64,000 nucleotides of DNA from NCBI RefSeq assembly GCF_030908385.1, contig NZ_CP133091.1, forward strand, positions 986,001-1,050,000, in the 5' to 3' direction. How positions within the stretch are numbered: the stretch's first letter is position 1; each line of letters begins with the position of its first letter. This DNA is from Mangrovimonas sp. YM274. Its GTDB lineage: Bacteria > Bacteroidota > Bacteroidia > Flavobacteriales > Flavobacteriaceae. This document shows, piece after piece, positions 1 through 8,833 of the stretch. Under the pieces are notes generated by a model that did no database searches, had not been told where the DNA came from, and saw only the letters and a program-made list of their open reading frames with translations. The translations under genes were made by a program, and so were the position numbers.

Positions 1-464
1 TGTTGAAGCGTTTGGAAATTAAAGGTATAGAATTGCCAGAAATTACACTTCATGTCGGTTTGGGAACTTTTAACCCTGTTGAGGTGGAGGATTTATCTAA
101 GCACAAAATGGATAGTGAAGAGGTAATAATTGATAAAGCGGCGGTTGATATCATTAACAAGGGAATTCATGATAAAAGACGCGTGTGTGCCGTAGGGACT
201 ACTTCCATGAGAGCTATTGAAAGTTCAGTGTCTTCCAATGGAACGTTAAACGAGTTTGCAGGGTGGACCAATAAGTTCATTTTCCCTCCTTACGATTTTA
301 GTATTGCCAACTGTATGATTACTAACTTCCACACGCCAAAATCTACGTTGTTAATGATGGTGTCTGCGTTTGCTGGTCATGATTTCATCAAAAAGGCTTA
401 CGAAGAAGCAGTAAAAGAAGAATACAAGTTTTATACTTATGGAGATGCTATGTTGATTTTGTAA
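1..464 (+). CDS. queA: S-adenosylmethionine:tRNA ribosyltransferase-isomerase, C-terminal part
   Basis: QueA transfers and isomerises the ribose of SAM onto 7-aminomethyl-7-deazaguanine in tRNA, giving epoxyqueuosine, the last but one step to queuosine at the wobble base. The reading frame is open to the left edge, so the N-terminal half lies outside the window; an in-frame TTG at position 3 is not a credible start. About 153 residues remain of a family of roughly 350. The visible part contains the family hallmarks [30 protein letters not shown] and [11 protein letters not shown], and ends YGDAMLIL as usual. A strong hairpin terminator follows. The identification is safe; only the start is unknown. 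Confidence 0.95.
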   Translation, partial: LKRLEIKGIELPEITLHVGLGTFNPVEVEDLSKHKMDSEEVIIDKAAVDIINKGIHDKRRVCAVGTTSMRAIESSVSSNGTLNEFAGWTNKFIFPPYDFSIANCMITNFHTPKSTLLMMVSAFAGHDFIKKAYEEAVKEEYKFYTYGDAMLIL

Positions 465-495
465 TCAAAAAGCACATCTAAATATTATTATCTTA

Positions 496-530
496 ACAAG
501 GCCTTGTAGATTTACAAGGCCTTGTTTTTT
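496..530 (+). terminator. Rho-independent terminator after queA
   Basis: A 13-bp perfect inverted repeat (496-508 with 513-525), four-base loop, followed by a run of T. It separates queA from rlmN. Confidence 0.9.
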
Positions 531-591
531 ATGAAATCCTAAGAATTCTATAATTCTAAATCGAAAAATCGTAAATCGATATTCCTTTCAC

Positions 592-599
592 TATTTTTG
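592..599 (+). promoter_or_regulatory. Putative -7 element for rlmN
   Basis: TATTTTTG matches the Bacteroidota -7 consensus TAnnTTTG and lies 9 bases before the rlmN ATG, so the transcript would be nearly leaderless. No clear -33 TTG is seen at the usual distance. Confidence 0.4.
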
Positions 600-607
600 C
601 AGCATCT

Positions 608-1648
608 ATGGAAGTAAAAAAGAAAGACATACGAGCACTCACCAAAGAACAATTGCGAGATTTTTTTGTGGAGCAAGGTGATAAGGCATTTAGGGGAAAC
701 CAAGTGTATGAATGGCTATGGAATAAAGGTGCTCATACATTTGAGGATATGACCAATATTTCCAAGGATACCCGATCTATGCTTCATGAAAATTTTGTGA
801 TCAATCATGTGAAGGTGGACCAAATGCAGCGTAGTTCGGATGGCACCATTAAAAATGCGGTAAGATTGCATGACAGTTTGGTAGTAGAGTCGGTATTGAT
901 TCCAACAGCAACCAGAACCACGGCTTGCGTGTCTTCGCAGGTAGGGTGTAGTTTGGATTGTAGGTTTTGTGCTACGGCTAGATTAAAGCGTATGCGTAAC
1001 TTAAATCCAGATGAAATTTTCGATCAGGTGGTGGCTATCGACAATGAAAGCAAACTTTATTTTGACAGACCTTTGAGTAATATTGTGTTTATGGGGATGG
1101 GAGAACCACTCATGAATTACAATAACGTGCTTAAGGCAATTGATAAAATCACGTCTCCAGAAGGATTGGGAATGTCCCCAAAACGGATTACCGTTTCTAC
1201 ATCGGGAGTGCCTAAAATGATCAAAAAAATGGCTGATGATGGAGTGAAATTTAAATTGGCCGTATCGCTGCACTCCGCCATTGATGAAGTACGTACTTCT
1301 ATAATGCCTTTTAACGCTACTTTTCCTTTGAGGGATCTTCGTGAAGCACTTGAATATTGGTATGCTAAAACCAAAAACAGAATTACTTATGAATATGTGG
1401 TGTGGCAAGGGATAAATGATTCCAAAAAGGATGCAGAGGCTTTGGTGCAGTTCTGCAAGTTTGCGCCAAGTAAGGTAAATTTAATTGAGTATAACCCTAT
1501 TGATGATGGAGAGTTCCAACAGGCCAATCCTAAAGCAATTGATATGTATGTGTCCCTATTGGAGGCTAATCATATTACGGTTACAGTTAGACGTTCAAGA
1601 GGTAAAGATATTGACGCGGCCTGTGGACAATTGGCAAATAAAAGTTAA
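608..1648 (+). CDS. rlmN: Dual-specificity RNA methyltransferase RlmN
   Basis: Radical-SAM enzyme that methylates C2 of A2503 in 23S rRNA and of A37 in some tRNAs. The protein has 346 residues, a normal length. The [4Fe-4S]-binding CxxxCxxC motif is at residues 114-121 (C114, C118, C121). The two further cysteines of the methyl-transfer mechanism are present: C107 in ACVSSQVGC and C339 in DAACGQLA. The SAM-binding GMGEPLMN motif follows. The ATG at 608 is preceded by a promoter-like box. The gene is monocistronic and converges on a secreted-protein gene, with a shared hairpin between them. Confidence 0.97.
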   Translation: MEVKKKDIRALTKEQLRDFFVEQGDKAFRGNQVYEWLWNKGAHTFEDMTNISKDTRSMLHENFVINHVKVDQMQRSSDGTIKNAVRLHDSLVVESVLIPTATRTTACVSSQVGCSLDCRFCATARLKRMRNLNPDEIFDQVVAIDNESKLYFDRPLSNIVFMGMGEPLMNYNNVLKAIDKITSPEGLGMSPKRITVSTSGVPKMIKKMADDGVKFKLAVSLHSAIDEVRTSIMPFNATFPLRDLREALEYWYAKTKNRITYEYVVWQGINDSKKDAEALVQFCKFAPSKVNLIEYNPIDDGEFQQANPKAIDMYVSLLEANHITVTVRRSRGKDIDAACGQLANKS

Positions 1649-1649
1649 A

Positions 1650-1685
1650 CTAAGCTTCCCTTCAGCTTGAAAGGAAAAGCTTAGC
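1650..1685. terminator. Hairpin between convergent genes
   Basis: Imperfect inverted repeat with CTAAGCTT/AAGCTTAG outer arms and pairing CTTC/GAAAG inside, between the ends of rlmN and the minus-strand T9SS cargo gene. It could stop transcription from both sides, but T-tracts are poor. Confidence 0.6.
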
Positions 1686-1692
1686 GTTAAAC

Positions 1693-2955
1693 TTAATATT
1701 TTAAAATTCTAACGGTTTGAGTTTTACTATTCATCTGAATTTTTGCCAAATAAAGCCCTTCGGACAGGGAAGAAATTTCAACCGTTTCGCTTACTTGATC
1801 TAGAGGTTGATTTAATACTTTCTGACCAAAGAGATTATAGAACTCTATATTTTCAAAGGCTTCCGATGAAGATTCCAGTATTACAGATTGCGTATGCTTA
1901 TTGTAGGAATAAGAAAAGCTAGTTTGTGCTATATCCTCTACTCCTAAAATTGCCGATTCCAATGTTATTTCAAGCACTATTAAAATATCACTGTCAGCTG
2001 AACCTGTAGTGGCATGAAGCCCGAGATAGAAATCACCATCTGTGTCCGGTGTATAGGTAAGGGTGCTCGTGTAGGCTTGTGTAATTAGATCATTGCCCGA
2101 GGAGTCTCCTAATTCACCGCTTTGAGTGACACCGGTGATATTTCCCAAGGTAGATATTGGGTTGTTAGGGGACACATCACTTAAGGCAACGGCTTCTAGT
2201 GTTTCATTTGCTGTGCCGTTAAAATCTACTGCATTATAAACTATCGTAAAAGTATATTCTGTATTGGCAACTCCTGTAATGGCAGGTGAAATTAACCAGT
2301 CATCTTTTACATAATTTACATCCGGAGGAAAAATATTCAAAAAAGGATCGTCGGTTCCGTCACCGTCAAGATCGTTAGCACTATTGTAAGTCCATCCAAG
2401 GGCGTCGGCGTTATCATCCAATTTGTAAAAGCAATTAGAGAATTCTGTGTCTGTGGTTAAGTCGAGTGTATAGGGTAGGGAATTTCCAAAGTTGCAGCTA
2501 TACGAGTTTTGTGTTAACTCAAAGTCAAAACCAAGGGCACTCCAACGGTCGTCCCAAGCAATGTAATAGGTTTCACCTGAAATTACCGGGAAGGTTACTT
2601 CAGATAGATAGTTGCTACTACTAATGTCATCATTTGCAGCATAACAGGTTAATGATTCGCAACCCCCAATATAGATGTGAACTCGTGTGTCGTCACTATT
2701 TGTATCACCATCATTTTGGGGTAAATCAGTTGTAATTGTTACGGTGCCGTATGTGGTAGCTGTATAAGTATACCATTCGCCAGAAGTAGCACCTGTGCCA
2801 TTGACAGCACATATAATTGCAGGAACTTCAGATCCATCCACAGCAGCAACGCTATTTAGGCCTGTAACAGCTGTTCCTGCAGAAGCACAAGTGTTTTGTG
2901 AATTTCCCAAGTGATAAATCAAAAGGGAAATACATAAAAGTGTAATTTTTTTCAT
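1693..2955 (-). CDS. Secreted protein with T9SS type A sorting domain
   Basis: 420-residue exported protein of unknown function. The N terminus is a Sec signal peptide (MKKITLLCISLLIYHLGNSQ). Residues about 20-150 look like a beta-sandwich bounded by cysteines. Residues about 155-330 resemble the cleaved-adhesin / choice-of-anchor J fold (DDWLISPAI), with a calcium-type DLDGDGTDD stretch. The last roughly 75 residues are a typical type A C-terminal sorting domain (IEFYNLFGQKVL, LSEGLYLAKI, VRILKY), which directs passage through the type IX system and attachment to, or release from, the cell surface. Adhesion or binding of a polymer is possible but not shown. Confidence 0.85.
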   Translation of the reverse strand: MKKITLLCISLLIYHLGNSQNTCASAGTAVTGLNSVAAVDGSEVPAIICAVNGTGATSGEWYTYTATTYGTVTITTDLPQNDGDTNSDDTRVHIYIGGCESLTCYAANDDISSSNYLSEVTFPVISGETYYIAWDDRWSALGFDFELTQNSYSCNFGNSLPYTLDLTTDTEFSNCFYKLDDNADALGWTYNSANDLDGDGTDDPFLNIFPPDVNYVKDDWLISPAITGVANTEYTFTIVYNAVDFNGTANETLEAVALSDVSPNNPISTLGNITGVTQSGELGDSSGNDLITQAYTSTLTYTPDTDGDFYLGLHATTGSADSDILIVLEITLESAILGVEDIAQTSFSYSYNKHTQSVILESSSEAFENIEFYNLFGQKVLNQPLDQVSETVEISSLSEGLYLAKIQMNSKTQTVRILKY

Positions 2956-3184
2956 AATGATTGAGTTTAAGTTGTTGATTTATAGCTGTGTAAAGCTTTA
3001 TAAAACTATCTATTTTTTTTGATAAATCCTATTTGGTTTGTATTTAATATGTTGAATTTCAAATTTTTATGATGTAGTCTTGGTTTGAGAACTCATTGTG
3101 TTGTCTAGATATTTTGCTATGAGATAAATATGACTTAACTTTTTTTAGTAGGTTTGTCATTACCTAAATGACTAAATTTTTCTG

Positions 3185-4162
3185 TTGAAAATAGTAGAGC
3201 AAATAAAGCAGCCCATCGCTTACGAAATGGACCTTTTTGAACAAAAGTTTCAATTGTCCATGTCTTCAAAAGTAGCCTTGCTCAATAGAATTACTACTTA
3301 TATTGTTAACAGAAAAGGGAAGCAAATGCGTCCCATGTTCGTGTTTTTGGTAGCAAAAATGGTCAACAATGGAGAGATTAGTGAGCGCACGTATCGCGGA
3401 GCTTCGGTTATTGAGTTGATTCATACCGCAACTTTGGTGCATGATGATGTGGTGGATGATAGTAACAGGCGTCGAGGCTTTTTCTCCGTCAATGCCCTTT
3501 GGAAAAACAAGATTGCTGTGTTGATTGGGGATTTTCTGCTATCTAAAGGTTTGTTGCTTTCCATTGATAATAATGATTTCGATTTGTTGAAAATCATTTC
3601 CGTAGCTGTTAGGGAGATGAGTGAAGGAGAGTTGTTGCAAATCGAAAAGGCCCGCCGACTGGACATCACCGAAGCTGTGTATTATGAAATCATTCGTCAG
3701 AAAACGGCAACCTTAATAGCAGCGTGCTGTAGTTTGGGAGCTGCTTCGGTAAAGCCAAATTCTCCAGAAGTGGAAACTATGCGTAAATTTGGAGAGCTGA
3801 TTGGGATGGCGTTCCAAATTAAGGACGATTTGTTTGATTATGGAGAAGATGCCATCGGGAAACCTACTGGTATCGATATCAAAGAGCAAAAAATGACCCT
3901 TCCGTTGATTCATGTACTTAATAAATGTGATAAGAAGGACAAAAAGTGGTTGATCAATTCCATAAAAAATCACAATAAGGACAAAAAGCGGGTTAAGGAA
4001 GTCATTACTTTTGTTAAAGATAATGGCGGTCTGGATTATGCCATCGCGAAAATGAAAGAGTTTCAAAAAGAAGCACTTACTTTGTTGGAAACTTATCCTG
4101 AATCTGAATTCAAAAGTTCACTGAAGCTTATGGTGAACTATGTAATTGACAGAAAAAAATAA
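3185..4162 (+). CDS. Polyprenyl diphosphate synthase (octaprenyl/heptaprenyl type)
   Basis: Trans-prenyl chain-elongating enzyme that condenses isopentenyl diphosphate onto an allylic diphosphate to give the long side chain of menaquinone. 325 residues. The first aspartate-rich motif, DDVVDD, is at residues 87-92 and the second, DDLFD, at 214-218; both bind Mg-diphosphate. The start is TTG (MKIVEQIKQP); no in-frame ATG lies earlier. The chain length of the product cannot be read from the sequence, although the small residues before the first motif fit a long-chain enzyme of the IspB group. The gene is followed after about 75 bases by the ECF sigma gene. Confidence 0.9.
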   Translation: MKIVEQIKQPIAYEMDLFEQKFQLSMSSKVALLNRITTYIVNRKGKQMRPMFVFLVAKMVNNGEISERTYRGASVIELIHTATLVHDDVVDDSNRRRGFFSVNALWKNKIAVLIGDFLLSKGLLLSIDNNDFDLLKIISVAVREMSEGELLQIEKARRLDITEAVYYEIIRQKTATLIAACCSLGAASVKPNSPEVETMRKFGELIGMAFQIKDDLFDYGEDAIGKPTGIDIKEQKMTLPLIHVLNKCDKKDKKWLINSIKNHNKDKKRVKEVITFVKDNGGLDYAIAKMKEFQKEALTLLETYPESEFKSSLKLMVNYVIDRKK

Positions 4163-4236
4163 TTTTTTTCAACCTACAGGCAACCATTGGTTCAATAATT
4201 GCGTCTTTGTATATAAAGACCAACATCTTGTAGATT

Positions 4237-4800
4237 TTGAAAGTCATTCAACTGCATAAAAATACCAAAGAGCTTATCTCCAAAGCTGCGAAGGACAATC
4301 GCGAGGCGCAACATGTGCTTTATGAAATTCATGCGCCAAAGATGTTGAGTGTATGCCGGTATTACATCAAGGATGTGCAGGATGCGGAAGAAGTGATGTT
4401 GAATGGGTTTTTTAAAGCTTTTACCAACATTAAATCCTTTAAAAATGAAGGAAGTTTTGAAGGGTGGCTTCGGAGGATCATGGTGAGGGAAGCCATTTCT
4501 TTTCTTAGAAAACGAAAATCCTTGGAATTTCCTACAGAGGAACAAAGCATTCCTCAGGAACATGTGTACAATACAACTTCAGGACTTGAAGTAAATGACA
4601 TTCAGCAGCTCATTGATGAACTTCCAGAAGGATATAGAATGGTCTTTGTAATGTATGCTATTGAAGGGTACAAGCACAACGAAATAGCTAAGGAATTAGA
4701 GATTTCTGAGGGCACATCAAAATCGCAGTTGTTTAAGGCGAGACAGATGCTTCAGGAAAAATTGAACAGATTAAATAACACAAGTTATGGCGCCAATTAA
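4237..4800 (+). CDS. ECF-family RNA polymerase sigma factor
   Basis: Sigma-70 family extracytoplasmic-function factor of 187 residues. Region 2 (about residues 25-95: DAEEVMLNGFFKAF, FEGWLRRIMVREAISFLRK) binds core polymerase and the -10 element. Region 4 (about 130-180: LPEGYRMVFVMYAIEGYKHNEIA, then SEGTSKSQLFKARQML) is the helix-turn-helix for the -35 element. The start is TTG. The next gene overlaps by 14 bases and encodes a one-pass membrane protein that could be the cognate anti-sigma factor; an outer-membrane protein comes third. This looks like a self-contained envelope-signalling operon. Confidence 0.92.
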   Translation: MKVIQLHKNTKELISKAAKDNREAQHVLYEIHAPKMLSVCRYYIKDVQDAEEVMLNGFFKAFTNIKSFKNEGSFEGWLRRIMVREAISFLRKRKSLEFPTEEQSIPQEHVYNTTSGLEVNDIQQLIDELPEGYRMVFVMYAIEGYKHNEIAKELEISEGTSKSQLFKARQMLQEKLNRLNNTSYGAN

Positions 4801-5587
4801 GTTTGAAAATGACATAAAGGAGACCTTGGAGAAACGTGCCATCCAGCCGTCGCAAGCGTCTTGGGACAAGTTGTCCAGCCGTTTGGATGCAGAATCAGTT
4901 AAACATAAACACAGAAATAAAAGATTTTGGTGGATGGGCATTGCTGCCAGTTTCGTTGGGATCCTTTTGGTAGGCAGCCTATTCTTTAAAAGGGATGCGA
5001 TAAATATGGATGCACCAACAATTGTTGATGTTGAAGAAGAAATTACGCCGAAGGAAAAAGTAGAAACAAAGGTTGCAGTAACAGTACCAAAAGTTAAGGA
5101 AAGTGTATCTGTTAATAATGAAGAAGAAGTTAATAGAGATTTGATTAAATCTGAAATATCAAAATCGGAAACTGTAGCAAAGGTTACTAAAAGTGAGCTT
5201 CCTTCCGAAAAGAATAAATTGGAAAATTCCTTACCTTTAAACGAATCGGCTATAGAACAACATGTGGCAGTGGAAGACCATAAAGAATTTTCTGAAAATT
5301 TAGAACCACTGGATGTAAAGGTTCAGGATGTCGTGACTCAAATTACCGAACTGGCAGCCCAAAATACAGAGGTAACCGATCGAGAAATCGACTCCTTGTT
5401 ACAACTTGCGGAATTGGAAATTCAACAAAAAAAAATATATAATGAATCCACAAGAACGGTGGATGCCAATGCGCTCTTGGAGAGTGTGGAAATGGATTTA
5501 GAACACTCCTTTAGAGATAAAGTTTTTAAAGCCTTAAAAGAAAGTTACGTTACCGTGAAAACTGCAGTCACCCAACGTAATCAGTAA
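4787..5587 (+). CDS. Single-pass membrane protein, putative anti-sigma factor
   Basis: 266 residues with no certain family. It has an N-terminal cytosolic segment of about 45 residues (with ASWDKLSSRLD, a pattern common in Bacteroidota anti-sigma-like proteins), one membrane helix at about residues 47-67, and a long, highly charged, Lys/Glu-rich periplasmic tail. Its start codon lies inside the end of the sigma gene, so the two are translationally coupled. The partner role is inferred from this coupling and the topology; no zinc-binding anti-sigma motif (HxxxCxxC) is present. The last 60 residues may form a helix. Confidence 0.65.
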   Translation: MAPIKFENDIKETLEKRAIQPSQASWDKLSSRLDAESVKHKHRNKRFWWMGIAASFVGILLVGSLFFKRDAINMDAPTIVDVEEEITPKEKVETKVAVTVPKVKESVSVNNEEEVNRDLIKSEISKSETVAKVTKSELPSEKNKLENSLPLNESAIEQHVAVEDHKEFSENLEPLDVKVQDVVTQITELAAQNTEVTDREIDSLLQLAELEIQQKKIYNESTRTVDANALLESVEMDLEHSFRDKVFKALKESYVTVKTAVTQRNQ

Positions 5588-5678
5588 ATAGTCCCGTGAG
5601 GAAATTCAAATTGAAATATACTCGGGCCAAGTATATGGAGATTACATAAATTAAACATCAATTAAAAAACAAACAGTT

Positions 5679-6773
5679 ATGAATACCATTACAAAACATG
5701 TAGTGCTACTAATCCTATGTCTAAGTTTAAGCAACGTTTATGCACAGGATACCATTCCAAAAGCTGATAATAGCGTTAAAATAGAAGCTCTAAAAAAAGA
5801 AAAAACAGAAATTGAAAACCAGGAAAAGGAACTTTTGAAAGCCGAAGTCGAACGAATTAATCAGCGTCTTGATAACGGCGAAATTACACAGGAAGAAGCT
5901 AATCAACTCAAGAAGGAAGCAGCGCAAAAGCATGCTTTAAATATTGAAAATCGATTAGCAATCATTGACAATAAAATTGCGCTTTTAGAGCGAAATGAGG
6001 AATTGTGGTCTTCAGAAGATAAGGCAACTACTTTTGTGATGGAAATCGGAAAAGGAGCAGATGCAGACGAATATGACAGAGGTGTGATTTATATTGGAGA
6101 AAGGGCAGATTATAAATTAAAGCCTACTGTTTATGATAAACGTACCACTAGTGATTTAGTATTTGCCATTGGGTTTAACAACGCTATCATTGAAGGCGAA
6201 TCGTTCGGAGATTCTCCATATAAGTTTGGAGGTTCTGGTTTTGTTGAATTGGGTTATGCCTGGAAAACTAGAGTCTTTGAAAACTCTAATGCCGTTAGGC
6301 TTAAATACGGGTTTTCATTCCAGTGGAATAAATTAGACATTAAAGACAATATGTACTTTACTGAAACTAATGATGTAGTGGAGTTAACTGAGTTTCCTGA
6401 AGATGTTAGAAAATCAAAATTCAGAGTGACCAATTTGGTGTTTCCTGTTCATTTTGAATTTGGGCCATCCAAAAAAATTGAAAGAGATACCTATTTTAGA
6501 TACTCTACTTATAAAAAGTTCAAAATTGGAATTGGAGGCTATGCAGGTTTTAATTTGGAGTCTAAACAAAAAGTAAAATACAGAGTTGATGGGGACCGAG
6601 AAAAAGATAAATATAAAGGGTATAACGTTAATGAGTTGGTCTATGGGCTGAGTGGTTACCTGTCTTTTGGTAGTATTGGGTTGTATGCTAAGTATGATTT
6701 ATCACCAATTTTTAAAGATCAACCAGTAGATCAAAACAACATTTCCTTGGGTATTAGGTTTGATATGGATTAA
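5679..6773 (+). CDS. Outer-membrane beta-barrel protein with N-terminal coiled coil
   Basis: 364 residues. A signal peptide ends at about residue 23 (LSNVYAQD). Residues about 30-110 are rich in Lys and Glu with heptad-like spacing and probably form a coiled coil in the periplasm. The rest alternates aromatic and polar residues (FVELGYAWKTRVF, YGFSFQWNKLDI, LYAKYDLSPIF) and ends in an aromatic-rich strand, as in porin-like barrels. It sits 91 bases after the putative anti-sigma gene and is probably in the same operon, either as an effector or as part of the sensing path. The ligand is unknown. Confidence 0.7.
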   Translation: MNTITKHVVLLILCLSLSNVYAQDTIPKADNSVKIEALKKEKTEIENQEKELLKAEVERINQRLDNGEITQEEANQLKKEAAQKHALNIENRLAIIDNKIALLERNEELWSSEDKATTFVMEIGKGADADEYDRGVIYIGERADYKLKPTVYDKRTTSDLVFAIGFNNAIIEGESFGDSPYKFGGSGFVELGYAWKTRVFENSNAVRLKYGFSFQWNKLDIKDNMYFTETNDVVELTEFPEDVRKSKFRVTNLVFPVHFEFGPSKKIERDTYFRYSTYKKFKIGIGGYAGFNLESKQKVKYRVDGDREKDKYKGYNVNELVYGLSGYLSFGSIGLYAKYDLSPIFKDQPVDQNNISLGIRFDMD

Positions 6774-6797
6774 AAGAAATCGACATAATTGAAAGCT

Positions 6798-6830
6798 TCG
6801 GTCATGCTTTGATCTGAGCTTTTTTTGTTT
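6798..6830 (+). terminator. Probable terminator after the sigma operon
   Basis: AAAGCT ... AGCTTT arms with partial inner pairing, then TTTTTTT. The inner stem is imperfect. Confidence 0.55.
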
Positions 6831-6871
6831 GTAATAATGTCCTAAATTTACCTTTTCAAAAACGCATTCAT

Positions 6872-8833
6872 TTGATTTCAAAATCCACTATAGAACATGT
6901 CTTTGAAACTGCTCGGGTAGAGGAGGTTATTGGAGATTTTGTGCAATTAAAAAAATCTGGTACCAATTTTAAAGGGTTAAGTCCGTTCAGTGATGAACGC
7001 TCCCCCAGTTTTATGGTCTCTCCCGTAAAGCAAATTTGGAAGGATTTTTCCAGTGGAAAAGGAGGTAATGCCGTAACCTTTTTAATGGAACACGAGCATT
7101 TTACCTATCCTGAAGCCATAAAATATTTGGCGAAAAAATACAATATTGAAATTGAAGAAACCGAGCAAACAAATGAACAAAAGCAGGAAGCCAACGAGCG
7201 CGAAAGTTTGTATTTGGTTAATGAGTTTGCTAAGGATTATTTTCAGAAAATTCTTTTTAAAAGCGATAAAGGTCAAGCCATTGGTTTAAGCTATTTTAAG
7301 GAGCGTGGGTTTACCAATGAAACCATCAAGACCTTTCAGTTGGGATATTCCCCAGATGAGTGGCAGGCCTTTACTGATGAGGCTTTGAAAAAAGGCTATC
7401 AGCTCGATTATTTGGAGAAAACGGGGTTGACCATTGTAAAGGAAGACAAGCGTTTCGATCGTTTTAAAGGTCGTGTGATGTTCCCAATACAAAGTATGAG
7501 TGGCCGTGTTTTGGGTTTTGGAGGAAGGATTTTGGTGACCGATAAAAAAGCAGCCAAATACTTAAATTCCCCTGAGAGTGAGGTCTACCATAAAAGTAAG
7601 GTGCTTTATGGTATTTACCACGCCAAGCAAAGCATTGCAAAGGAAGATAATTGCTATTTGGTTGAGGGATATACTGATGTTATTCAATTTCACCAAAGAG
7701 GTATTAAAAATGTGGTGGCATCCTCTGGGACGGCATTAACGGCAGAGCAAATTAGACTCATTAATCGGCTATCAAAAAATATTACTGTACTTTTTGATGG
7801 GGATGCGGCAGGTATGAGAGCTTCCCTTCGAGGAATTGACTTAATCTTAGAGCAAGGGATGAACGTTAGGGTGTGTACGTTTCCTGAAGGAGAGGATCCG
7901 GATAGCTTTGCAAGACAAAATACATTAGAGGAACTTAAAGAATATCTAGATACCAATGCAAAGGATTTTATCCAGTTTAAGGCTTCTGTGTTGGTTGAGG
8001 ATGCCAATAATGACCCCATTAAAAAGGCAGAAACTATTAGGGATATTGTCAATAGTATCGCGAAGATTCCCGATAACATAAAGCGGGAGGTGTATATCCA
8101 GGAGTGCTCTCGTATTATGGATATTAGCGAAGAAGTGCTTTTTACTACCTTGGCGCAAATGGGTAAAAAGGAGCTTCAGGAGGCTAGCAAAGGTGGACGG
8201 CCGGAACACAAGGCCTTTGAAGTGGTGAAGAAGGAAGAGCCCAAACAGAAAATTGATTTGCAGTACGAATTGGAGCGAAAAATCATTGAAATTTTACTCC
8301 TATATGGAAGTGAAACTGAAGATTTTGATGATTTGGTTCTTAAAGAAGACGAAAAAACGGGCGATTTAAAATTGGAGCCAGTTATCAATACGACTAAAGT
8401 ATTCGATAAAATTTTCCTTGATTTACAAGAGGACGAAATGCAGTTTGCCAATCCAACTTTTCATAATATTTACAATTCTATTATGGAGGAACTTCATAAT
8501 GATAAACCATTTTCTACCAGAGAATTTGTAAATAGATTGGATCAGGAAATGGCAAGTGAAGTAACCAGTATCCTGATGGAAGATGAGCGTTACAGTTTGC
8601 ATGATTGGGAACGTAATTTGATTGTTCCCAAACAAAAGAACGAATCTATAGCGCAGTTGGTAAACCAAACCATTTTAAGTTTGCGTTGCTTTTTGATTGA
8701 TAAAAAAGTGGCGGAATACAAAAACGACACCTTGCGTGAAGATGTCGATAGAATGGCTATAATAGAGGATGTCAAGGACTACCTCGGTTTGAAAATGTTG
8801 TTATCTAGAAAACTTGGAAAAGTGGTTGGTTAA
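6872..8833 (+). CDS. dnaG: DNA primase DnaG, lacking zinc-ribbon ligands
   Basis: Makes the RNA primers for replication. 653 residues. The N-terminal domain keeps the shape of the CHC2 zinc ribbon (KGLSPFSDERSPSF, then IWKDFSSGKGG), but the four metal ligands are replaced: S37, S40, D58 and S61 stand where Cys, His, Cys and Cys are expected. The TOPRIM catalytic core at about residues 255-345 is intact (EGYTD, then FDGDAAG). A helicase-binding C-terminal domain follows. The start is TTG at 6872; a TTTG ... TACCTTTT promoter-like pair lies just upstream. The stop overlaps the stop of the convergent regulator by the palindrome TTAA. Loss of the zinc site appears to be a lineage trait rather than decay. 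Confidence 0.95.
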   Translation: MISKSTIEHVFETARVEEVIGDFVQLKKSGTNFKGLSPFSDERSPSFMVSPVKQIWKDFSSGKGGNAVTFLMEHEHFTYPEAIKYLAKKYNIEIEETEQTNEQKQEANERESLYLVNEFAKDYFQKILFKSDKGQAIGLSYFKERGFTNETIKTFQLGYSPDEWQAFTDEALKKGYQLDYLEKTGLTIVKEDKRFDRFKGRVMFPIQSMSGRVLGFGGRILVTDKKAAKYLNSPESEVYHKSKVLYGIYHAKQSIAKEDNCYLVEGYTDVIQFHQRGIKNVVASSGTALTAEQIRLINRLSKNITVLFDGDAAGMRASLRGIDLILEQGMNVRVCTFPEGEDPDSFARQNTLEELKEYLDTNAKDFIQFKASVLVEDANNDPIKKAETIRDIVNSIAKIPDNIKREVYIQECSRIMDISEEVLFTTLAQMGKKELQEASKGGRPEHKAFEVVKKEEPKQKIDLQYELERKIIEILLLYGSETEDFDDLVLKEDEKTGDLKLEPVINTTKVFDKIFLDLQEDEMQFANPTFHNIYNSIMEELHNDKPFSTREFVNRLDQEMASEVTSILMEDERYSLHDWERNLIVPKQKNESIAQLVNQTILSLRCFLIDKKVAEYKNDTLREDVDRMAIIEDVKDYLGLKMLLSRKLGKVVG

